A stretch of 64,000 bases of DNA from Candidatus Saccharimonadota bacterium (GTDB taxonomy: Bacteria > Patescibacteriota > Saccharimonadia > Saccharimonadales > Saccharimonadaceae). The DNA lies in contig JAFRWP010000007.1 of the NCBI GenBank assembly GCA_017437945.1, positions 62,001 to 126,000 on the forward strand. The letters are read 5' to 3'. The translations under genes were made by a program, and so were the position numbers. The notes under the pieces are model-generated. The model was not told the origin of the DNA, searched no databases, and worked only from the letters and a program-made list of their open reading frames with translations. Numbering within the stretch: position 1 is the first letter of the stretch; each line of letters begins with the position of its first letter. Positions 57,849 through 64,000 of the stretch are shown here, piece after piece.

Positions 57849-58889
57849 ATGAACAAATTAACGATGGAGTATGTGAACTTAAGGACTGGCGGTATCACCG
57901 CTGAACCCATTATCGACGGAGAACCCGTAAATAATGGCGTATATCTGAAGTCGATTGTGAAACAGACCGACGATGTGATTGCCTTTTTCCCGACCACGAC
58001 CTGCTTGTCCATCTTTGATGGCCAAGTGTTCTCGTCTGAGATGAAATTCAATCTTTTTAAGAAGAGTCATCCGGATTATGAACAGCAGTGCGAGAATCTG
58101 CGCAAACTGATTATGAGTCAGGGTATCGCAATTGCCGCCGGAGCCTACACAACTCGTCTGACCTACAATACCGACGCGGTGGCTGTGGTTGACGACCAGG
58201 GCATCTATCTACCCAGAGAAAACGGCATCTCCGAGATGCTGAGCTATCATCTGTTTGAAGACTCAGAGCAGTTTCATGCAGATGCAATAGTCACAAATCA
58301 GCGCAATGTGGCACTGGTGATGTATTGTGCAGACTGCCCCACGGCACTGCTGCGCGACAAAGTAACTGGCGCCATCGGTGTGCTGCATAGCACCTGGCGC
58401 GGCCTGGTCGTCGACAAAGAGGATGGCAGTCAGTCATCCATCGTCAAGACCACCATAGCTACTATGACGCGGCTGTACGACACGAAACCGGAAGATCTGG
58501 AAGTGACCATTTTCCCGTGTATCGGCCTCGATCAGTATGAGGTCGGAGACGAAGTCGTCAGTCAGTACGACAAGCATCTGCTTGGCGAGTGCATCCACTA
58601 CTGCGATGACGGCCGTCCGCATCTGGATTTGGTCGGTGCAGTCATTAAGCTGTGCGAGCGCTACGGCGTAAAACGCGAGTCTATTGAGCTCACACCCTAC
58701 AGCACGGCCGACTACGGATTCAACTCGCTGCGGATGGCGCCAGTCAACTACAAGAGCGCCTCCGAAATCGATGTGAAGAACATTTCCGTCAGCTCGGATC
58801 AGCCTCGTGAACTGAGGTCCAGAAAAAGCATCGACAGTGACAAGCTGTTTACCAGCGCACTCAACGTGCTGATCGCATACAAAACCTAA
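57849..58889 (+). CDS. PgeF/YlmD-family protein (Cu-oxidase_4; purine nucleoside phosphorylase-like)
   Basis: The family includes PgeF, which corrects peptidoglycan composition, and LACC1-type purine nucleoside phosphorylases. The 346-residue protein has the metal-site residues in YCADCPTALLRD (Cys163) and LHSTWRG (His180), plus VTIFPCIGLDQYEVGDEV. The N-terminal 90 residues go beyond the usual 240-280 length. GGGGGG precedes the ATG by eight bases. By my count about 20 of 30 Leu codons are CTG, and CCC occurs several times, unlike genes on either side. That suggests transfer. Confidence 0.8.
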   Translation: MNKLTMEYVNLRTGGITAEPIIDGEPVNNGVYLKSIVKQTDDVIAFFPTTTCLSIFDGQVFSSEMKFNLFKKSHPDYEQQCENLRKLIMSQGIAIAAGAYTTRLTYNTDAVAVVDDQGIYLPRENGISEMLSYHLFEDSEQFHADAIVTNQRNVALVMYCADCPTALLRDKVTGAIGVLHSTWRGLVVDKEDGSQSSIVKTTIATMTRLYDTKPEDLEVTIFPCIGLDQYEVGDEVVSQYDKHLLGECIHYCDDGRPHLDLVGAVIKLCERYGVKRESIELTPYSTADYGFNSLRMAPVNYKSASEIDVKNISVSSDQPRELRSRKSIDSDKLFTSALNVLIAYKT

Positions 58890-58896
58890 AGGTACG

Positions 58897-58927
58897 TCCC
58901 TGGCTAGCAATAGCCGGGGATTTTTTA
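58897..58927 (+). terminator. intrinsic terminator
   Basis: CCCTGGCTA/TAGCCGGGG-type hairpin with six T. Confidence 0.75.
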
Positions 58928-58930
58928 TGC

Positions 58931-58936
58931 TAAAAT
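58931..58936 (+). promoter_or_regulatory. -10 box, leaderless start of the gene at 58943
   Basis: TAAAAT ends six bases before the ATG. Confidence 0.55.
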
Positions 58937-58942
58937 CTAAGT

Positions 58943-59230
58943 ATGAGCGTATACGATTTAGATATTAAAGGCCTGCGCAAGACCTTCCTAAAATTCAATA
59001 AAACTTTATACGGGCGAACGGTATTCTTCCTAGCCTACATCATTCCGTTCTTTCTCTTTGGTATTGGCCTAGTTCTTCTGATTGGTGGAATTATCCAGCA
59101 GTGCCCGAATAAGTTGCTAGGTGCCGCGCGTGTATTTGGCGCCTTTATTCTAACCTTTGTTATTGCCAATATCTATTTCTATTCTGAAGTACGCAAATTC
59201 TGTAAACACGAAGACTCGAAGAAGAAATAA
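58943..59230 (+). CDS. small membrane protein, two helices
   Basis: A 95-residue protein with helices at about 27-48 and 61-82 and a short basic C-terminus. Unknown function. It precedes the ABC-F gene, which has its own promoter. Confidence 0.55.
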   Translation: MSVYDLDIKGLRKTFLKFNKTLYGRTVFFLAYIIPFFLFGIGLVLLIGGIIQQCPNKLLGAARVFGAFILTFVIANIYFYSEVRKFCKHEDSKKK

Positions 59231-59241
59231 TCTGTTAGTAG

Positions 59242-59247
59242 TATAAT
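59242..59247 (+). promoter_or_regulatory. -10 box of the ABC-F gene, leaderless start
   Basis: TATAAT, seven bases before the ATG. Confidence 0.6.
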
Positions 59248-59254
59248 ATACCCC

Positions 59255-60898
59255 ATGAAAGCACAGCATCTGCGCCTCGCTTTTGGCGCGCGTAAAATTT
59301 TCGACGATTGTAGCTTTCATTTTGAAGCCACCGACAAAGTCGGCGTCGTCGGCGTAAATGGTGCTGGTAAGTCTACCTTATTCAAGGTAATCCTTGGCAT
59401 TGAAAAACTAGACGATGGCGAAATCGAGCTGCCGGGTCTTCGCCTGGGCTACTTGCCACAAGAGATTAAAATCGATAAAGTGCATGACGATACGACCGTT
59501 TGGCAATACATTGCCGCCGCGCGTCCAGTCGATGACCTTCAGGAGCAGCTCAATGCCGAATACGAGAAGCTCGCCAAGTATCCAGACAGCCAAGTCATTA
59601 CTGATCGAATTGTGAAGTTGCAAGACCTGATTGATTCTTATGATGTCGCCAATTTTGACTATGAACTATTGAAAATCGTCGAGAAAATGGGGCTCCAAAA
59701 GCTCATCGATACACCGATGCGCCAGCTATCCGGTGGCCAAAAGTCTAAGGTCGCCTTCGCGCGTGTGCTGTTTGAAAACGCCGGCCTGTTATTACTCGAC
59801 GAGCCAACTAACCACCTCGATGTCGGAACGCGCACCTTTGTCGCGAACTATCTCCGTAATTATCGCGGTATGGTGTTGGTGATTAGCCACGACGTCGAAT
59901 TCCTTGATACGGTTACGAACAAGACTCTATTTTTGAATAAAACCACCCACAAAACGAGTGTATATCGTGGCAATTATACTTATTTCCGTCGCCAATATGC
60001 CGAGGAGAAAGCCGAGCAGGATCGCCGCATTACTGAGCAGGAGCGCGAGATTAAGCGCATCCAGGAGTTCGTTGAGCGTGCCCATAATGCCAAGCGCAGC
60101 AATACGGCCCTGATTCGTCAGGGTCATGTGCGCGAAAAGATGCTCGACCGCAAGCTTGAAGAACTCGAAACTAGGGAAGAGGAATATAAGAAAGTCGAGA
60201 TGCGCATTACTCCGAGCCAGCAATCTGGTAAGGTGCCACTCGAGGTTCAAAACCTCACTTTCCATTATCCTGGCAAAGATCCGCTTTATGAAAAGCTGTC
60301 ATTCACCCTTACGCGCGGTGAGAAATTCCTGATTGTCGGCGAGAATGGTATTGGCAAATCTACGCTTCTCAAATTAATCATTGGTGAACTTACCCCAGAT
60401 GAAGGCTCGATCATTATGAGCCAAAATACGACCATCGCTTATTACGCGCAGGAGCTAGAAGTACTCGATGAGCGTAAAACCGTGCTCGAAAACGTCAGCT
60501 CGTATGATTATACCGACACGGAAATGCGCGGAATCCTCAATAACTTCCTGTTCAGCGGCGACGAGGTCAATAAACGCGTATCAGTGCTCTCTCCGGGCGA
60601 AAAAGCTCGCGTGGCGCTCTGTAAAATCCTCACAAAGCGTACGAATGTGATTATTCTCGATGAGCCGACCAACCATTTTGATCCAGAGACGCAAAAGATT
60701 ATCGGCGAGAACTTCAAAGATTACGACGGTACTATTATTATGGTCAGCCATAACCCGAGCTTTGTCGAGCAGGTCGGCATTACGCGCATGCTGATATTGC
60801 CAACTCACGAACCCGGCAAACCAGCTTTGGGTCTCATCAAAAACTATTCACCAGAATTACTCGAATACTATTACTATCTGAACTCAGACCTTGTCTAG
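59255..60898 (+). CDS. ABC-F family ATPase acting on the ribosome
   Basis: ABC-F proteins have two ATPase domains and no membrane part; they bind the E site to help translation or to drive off antibiotics. The 547-residue protein has Walker A GVNGAGKST at 33-41, LSGGQKSKVAFARVLF, LLLDEPTNHLD, then the linker of about 80 residues (ITEQEREIKRIQEFVERAHNAKRS). The second half has GENGIGKST, LSPGEKARVALCKIL and ILDEPTNHFD. The linker is of ordinary length, so it does not indicate an antibiotic-resistance type. Its stop codon overlaps that of the convergent sulfotransferase gene (CTAG). Confidence 0.93.
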   Translation: MKAQHLRLAFGARKIFDDCSFHFEATDKVGVVGVNGAGKSTLFKVILGIEKLDDGEIELPGLRLGYLPQEIKIDKVHDDTTVWQYIAAARPVDDLQEQLNAEYEKLAKYPDSQVITDRIVKLQDLIDSYDVANFDYELLKIVEKMGLQKLIDTPMRQLSGGQKSKVAFARVLFENAGLLLLDEPTNHLDVGTRTFVANYLRNYRGMVLVISHDVEFLDTVTNKTLFLNKTTHKTSVYRGNYTYFRRQYAEEKAEQDRRITEQEREIKRIQEFVERAHNAKRSNTALIRQGHVREKMLDRKLEELETREEEYKKVEMRITPSQQSGKVPLEVQNLTFHYPGKDPLYEKLSFTLTRGEKFLIVGENGIGKSTLLKLIIGELTPDEGSIIMSQNTTIAYYAQELEVLDERKTVLENVSSYDYTDTEMRGILNNFLFSGDEVNKRVSVLSPGEKARVALCKILTKRTNVIILDEPTNHFDPETQKIIGENFKDYDGTIIMVSHNPSFVEQVGITRMLILPTHEPGKPALGLIKNYSPELLEYYYYLNSDLV

Positions 60899-62856
60899 AA
60901 GCGAATTTGCGACTTTAGATCGTAGAGCTTATCGTAAACCTCTAGATAGAGGTCGTATTTGCCGTTCAGGCCTTCGCCATTAATGTAGCGAGTGACGGTT
61001 AAATCGTCTTCGCCTTCATTTTCATCTTCAGAAAACACAGCAACGCAAAGTGCGGCATGAATCTTATCCGTAATGCGCATCTTGTAGTACTTCTGTTCGA
61101 GGCTCTGCTTTAGTACGAGGCGCACGTTGCTGCCACGCTTAAATGTGCCAGTAAATACGATGCGATCTTCTTGCTTGTCAATTTTAACCTGATGGTCATA
61201 GAGAATTTTCTTGGCGTCTTCACCAACCAGCAGGCCATACCTGGTTTCGGCCACTTCGGTTTTACCAAGATTGCCAATTCGTGGCGTCAGACCAAACTCT
61301 AGCCCACGTCCACTTTCGCTCGTATATGCAGGCATTTTTTCTACTCGGTAAGTATTGGTCGGCAAGGTCATCTCAAAGATAACCTTATCGTTTAGGATTT
61401 CGACCGTATCGGAAATCAAAGTGTCAGCATGGACAATACCGGCCGGCTGATTCTGTGCTACGCCATCCTTGGTAGAAATGCCGCCAGAGTGAATAATGTA
61501 ATGACCGGGATTAATATAATCAACATCGGAAATGTATGGCGAATAGAATCCACTGCCGCGAGCCTTACCATATTCCCAGACCTGCTCGACGGTCATGTTA
61601 TAGGTATCAATCTTATACATCACGCCACGCGAATAACTATTAGGCGCTGGTACGTAATTGGCGGAAACTTTCGACTTGTTGTTGCCATTATCGAAGACGA
61701 AAACATAACCCTCTGGCGTGACCATCGCGGCGTGTTGGCTCCATTGCCACTCGACGTCGCCAATTGGCTTAAAGAAGTAGTGCTGATACTTTTCTGGCCA
61801 GCCGGTTGGGTCGCCTAGTATCCAGCGCAATTCGCCATTATCGTAATTAATCGCAATCACGGCATCGGCATGACGACCAGATAAGAGGATGGAGTTAGTG
61901 TCCTTATCGTACCAGACGGAATTATTATGGAACCAGTCGTCGCCCGACCAGTTTTCGTTACCGGTGTTTTCGGTCGGCAGGATATCCTTTAAGTTAAACT
62001 TCTTCACAATATTACCAGTAAGACGCTCCATCTCGACGACGTAATCTTCAACGGTGTCATTTCCGCCATCAAAGTTATCGCTCGCAATCAAGAGATTACC
62101 GTTTTCCATCTCAAAATAATCATGATGATATCCGCCCGGGATGCTGTATTCGGCGTGAATTTTGCCAAGCAGATCTATTTCGTACAGACCGGTCATATAA
62201 TATGGCGTATTCATGAGACGTTCGGTGCTGACCAAGATATGTCCGTTTTGGAGGCGCGTAATGTCCCATAGCGCATAGTTGGATAGATACCAACGCACAT
62301 CACCGTTAATATCGTAAGCAGCCGTGTAGCCGACGCTTGAAGGCGTAAAGAAGTACCAATCACTATCGAGATTATCTCGATCGGCTACCTTGACCGTCGC
62401 TTTCGCGAGCGTTTCTGGCAGCGGTTGTGTATGGATATGAATTGTCTTTACGGTATCGTCAAACGAAATTGTTACCTCATTATCGGCATCAGGATAAAGG
62501 CCATAAATTGGCAGAACGTGCTGCGAACCAATCTTGAAAGTAAAATCTATCGAAGTCTTATCATCTTTGCCGGCGATATGCACTTTTGGCTTGACGAGAT
62601 TTTCGGTTTCAAATAACACGATCGCCGAGAGAGGGGAGGCATTGTATGGGTCGACCACTACGAGTGGATCATCAATTGTATGTCCTTCGGTTGTATATTC
62701 CTTTTCGCGAATATGCTGTGTTGTAACCAAGCTTGGCGTATCCGCAATTAGCTCCCGGCCCGAAATAATTCCCATGAAACTAAATGCAACCAGCAAAATC
62801 ACAACAGCGCCCAAAAGTGCTATCCAGAATAAGTCCACCCGGCTTAGTTTTTTCAT
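60895..62856 (-). CDS. arylsulfate sulfotransferase (ASST) family protein
   Basis: ASST moves sulfate between phenolic compounds without PAPS. The 653-residue protein has one N-terminal membrane helix at about 10-32, then a beta-rich N-domain and a propeller. Candidate catalytic His residues are in GGYHHDYFEMENG, DWFHNNSVW and WSQHAAMVTPEG; ILLSGRHADAVIAI and FDNGNN are further family blocks. ATG at 62856 follows GGAGG; the longer frame starts with TTG before that site, as also happens at the GT39 gene. Its partner substrate and disulfide machinery are not in view. Confidence 0.82.
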   Translation of the reverse strand: MKKLSRVDLFWIALLGAVVILLVAFSFMGIISGRELIADTPSLVTTQHIREKEYTTEGHTIDDPLVVVDPYNASPLSAIVLFETENLVKPKVHIAGKDDKTSIDFTFKIGSQHVLPIYGLYPDADNEVTISFDDTVKTIHIHTQPLPETLAKATVKVADRDNLDSDWYFFTPSSVGYTAAYDINGDVRWYLSNYALWDITRLQNGHILVSTERLMNTPYYMTGLYEIDLLGKIHAEYSIPGGYHHDYFEMENGNLLIASDNFDGGNDTVEDYVVEMERLTGNIVKKFNLKDILPTENTGNENWSGDDWFHNNSVWYDKDTNSILLSGRHADAVIAINYDNGELRWILGDPTGWPEKYQHYFFKPIGDVEWQWSQHAAMVTPEGYVFVFDNGNNKSKVSANYVPAPNSYSRGVMYKIDTYNMTVEQVWEYGKARGSGFYSPYISDVDYINPGHYIIHSGGISTKDGVAQNQPAGIVHADTLISDTVEILNDKVIFEMTLPTNTYRVEKMPAYTSESGRGLEFGLTPRIGNLGKTEVAETRYGLLVGEDAKKILYDHQVKIDKQEDRIVFTGTFKRGSNVRLVLKQSLEQKYYKMRITDKIHAALCVAVFSEDENEGEDDLTVTRYINGEGLNGKYDLYLEVYDKLYDLKSQIRF

Positions 62857-62924
62857 TTTTACCTCCAATTTCTGCCCATATTATATATCAAAAAACTTCG
62901 GCAGTATGTTACCGAAGTCCTGAA

Positions 62925-63536
62925 TCAATTCTCGTAGATCTTAAAACGATGACTATTATACCAGTCAATACGGCCGTCCTTGATAATCACGCCAACACCC
63001 TCCGGCAAGCAAAGCAATTTCGAATCGTGTTTTGGTACCCAGCCTTCTTTGTTTTCGTTGCGGTATTGCGGATAGATTGAAAACTTACCCAGCAGGCCAC
63101 AGCCGGTTTTAAACTCTTGATTAACTTCACGGCAAGTATCAATGAACTTTCCCATCGTAATTGCCGCTGAATCGTTAGCATAGATGATACCACCGTGTCG
63201 GCTGTAGTTTTCAAGCACGAACTCAAAGCCAGTACGATCAAATTCATTCATCAGAATATCCGCATCGCCGTCATCGATGTAAACCGCATGAAAAGCCGTC
63301 AATTCGTGGAAAAATGACAAATCCATGCCAGCATCGAATACGATATCGCTTCGATTCTGCGATAATAGCATCTTATGGAAAGTCTCGACGCAGGTTGCAA
63401 GTCGTGCTTCGTTTTTCATCGCGAATGGAATATACAGAAGTCTGCCACCCATCGGAATATCGGCAAGAAAGCGTTTGTTGACTAAAGATAAGTCGACATT
63501 TGTGCCGCCGCCAGTTACATAAATATTGCCTTGCAT
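62925..63536 (-). CDS. PepE-like (peptidase S51) protein
   Basis: A 203-residue protein of the aspartyl dipeptidase/cyanophycinase superfamily. VTGGGTNVDLSLVN opens it, YIDDGDADILMNEF near 90 stands where PepE has a GGGN loop, and IIYANDSAAITMG near 118 carries the nucleophile Ser in a G/DxSA setting. His residues near 147-157 may finish the triad. The peptide substrate is unknown. The start codon is only 16 bases from that of the divergent gene at 63553. Confidence 0.8.
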   Translation of the reverse strand: MQGNIYVTGGGTNVDLSLVNKRFLADIPMGGRLLYIPFAMKNEARLATCVETFHKMLLSQNRSDIVFDAGMDLSFFHELTAFHAVYIDDGDADILMNEFDRTGFEFVLENYSRHGGIIYANDSAAITMGKFIDTCREVNQEFKTGCGLLGKFSIYPQYRNENKEGWVPKHDSKLLCLPEGVGVIIKDGRIDWYNSHRFKIYEN

Positions 63537-63552
63537 ATATTACAATATTACT
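63537..63552. promoter_or_regulatory. 16-base divergent promoter region
   Basis: On the plus strand TACAAT (63541-63546) ends six bases before the ATG at 63553. On the minus strand TATTGT or TAATAT overlaps it ahead of the pepE-like ATG. Confidence 0.5.
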
Positions 63553-64000
63553 ATGAATAAGCTAAAAAACTTTAATAAATACGCCCTCGGCATCAATATA
63601 GTTATCATTCTGCTTGAGATAATTGGCATTATTATCCGCGCTATCCAAAGCACGCGCACCTGGTTTGATTATTACACCGTAGACAGCAACTTGCTGGTCA
63701 TGTTTGCTGCGATGGCTTATGTCTACTACACCGTAAAAGGCAAAGAATTGCCACATTGGGCAGAGATTATTAAGCTATCTGCTGTCGTGGCGCTCGTGAT
63801 TACATTCTTGGTCTGCATCTTTGTGCTAGCTCCGATATATCCAGGTGGATTTGTGGCAATTATGCTTACGGGGCATATGTTCCTCATGCATACACTTTGT
63901 CCGCTTTTGGCGTTCATATCATTCATAATTTTCGAACGCAACAAGCTCTCGAACAAAGATATTCCGAAAGCAATGATTTATACTCTCGTCTATGCAGCAA
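63553..64000 (+). CDS. polytopic membrane protein, FAR-17a/AIG1 or Pr6Pr-like (partial)
   Basis: The frame is open from the ATG to the window end, 149 codons. Four hydrophobic helices are seen at about 12-31, 48-64, 76-97 and 106-129. A WFDYYTVDSNLLVMFAAMAYVYYT stretch resembles the FxxFTxQSNLL pattern of the Pr6Pr and FAR-17a/AIG1 families; eukaryotic AIG1 proteins hydrolyse fatty acid esters of hydroxy fatty acids. That likeness is tentative. The start is leaderless. Confidence 0.5.
   Translation, partial: MNKLKNFNKYALGINIVIILLEIIGIIIRAIQSTRTWFDYYTVDSNLLVMFAAMAYVYYTVKGKELPHWAEIIKLSAVVALVITFLVCIFVLAPIYPGGFVAIMLTGHMFLMHTLCPLLAFISFIIFERNKLSNKDIPKAMIYTLVYAA

Overview
The window reads as a chromosomal segment of a streamlined, ultrasmall bacterium of the Patescibacteria/CPR, most likely Candidatus Saccharibacteria (TM7). 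The grounds are short intergenic spaces, shortened versions of housekeeping proteins (HrcA, RecG, alpha-glucan phosphorylase, an Erm/KsgA-like methylase), two FemAB-like proteins beside Mur-ligase-like proteins, a very large cell-surface adhesin, and genes that begin at or next to the transcription start. TGA is an ordinary stop (hrcA and grpE end on it), so the code-25 lineages Gracilibacteria and Absconditabacteria are unlikely. The assignment is inference from gene content; no 16S rRNA is present.

Positions 1-29,437 are almost all on the plus strand. In order: the metK 3' end, lepA, CIRCE-hrcA-grpE-trmD, recG, a possible zinc-phospholipase-like protein, rsmD, two surface proteins (one with InlB and BIG2 repeats), a 4'-phosphopantetheinyl transferase, a trio of small Shine-Dalgarno-led genes of which the first copies the EF-Tu P-loop region, tRNA-Leu, a FAD-linked oxidase, trigger factor, AlkD (minus strand), two RNA methylases, a cell-wall cluster (Mur ligase-like, hydrolase, FemAB, TMEM43-like, FemAB, DUF308-like, second Mur ligase-like), parA-parB, frr and tRNA-Thr.

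Positions 29,600-52,600 are almost all on the minus strand: L,D-transpeptidase, several unknown accessory genes, a macro-like protein, a GT39-type glycosyltransferase, a hexapeptide acetyltransferase, a 2123-residue adhesin (VWA domain, ten pilin-type isopeptide domains, NPRTN anchor), a redox operon gpx-ohrR-trxA-trxB with a palindromic operator at its start, rpmG (plus), rplA, cdsA, rplK, nusG, secE, glgP and a possible acyltransferase. From 52,600 to the end strands are mixed: tRNA-Gln, a TfoX-N protein, a 919-residue HipA-kinase-like protein with a coupled small partner, a PgeF/YlmD-like protein, an ABC-F ATPase, an arylsulfotransferase, a PepE-like peptidase, and a membrane gene running off the end.

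Two gene populations stand out. Housekeeping transcription units mostly start with a TATAAT-like -10 box 6-8 bases before the ATG and no ribosome binding site, as expected for leaderless mRNAs; genes inside operons have Shine-Dalgarno sites or overlap their upstream stop. A second set has long leaders, strong Shine-Dalgarno sites, its own terminators and a different codon choice (CTG, CCC, AGA). The strongest candidates for something new are the HipA-like protein with its coupled partner, the paired palindromes around the adhesin promoter, and the EF-Tu-like microprotein.
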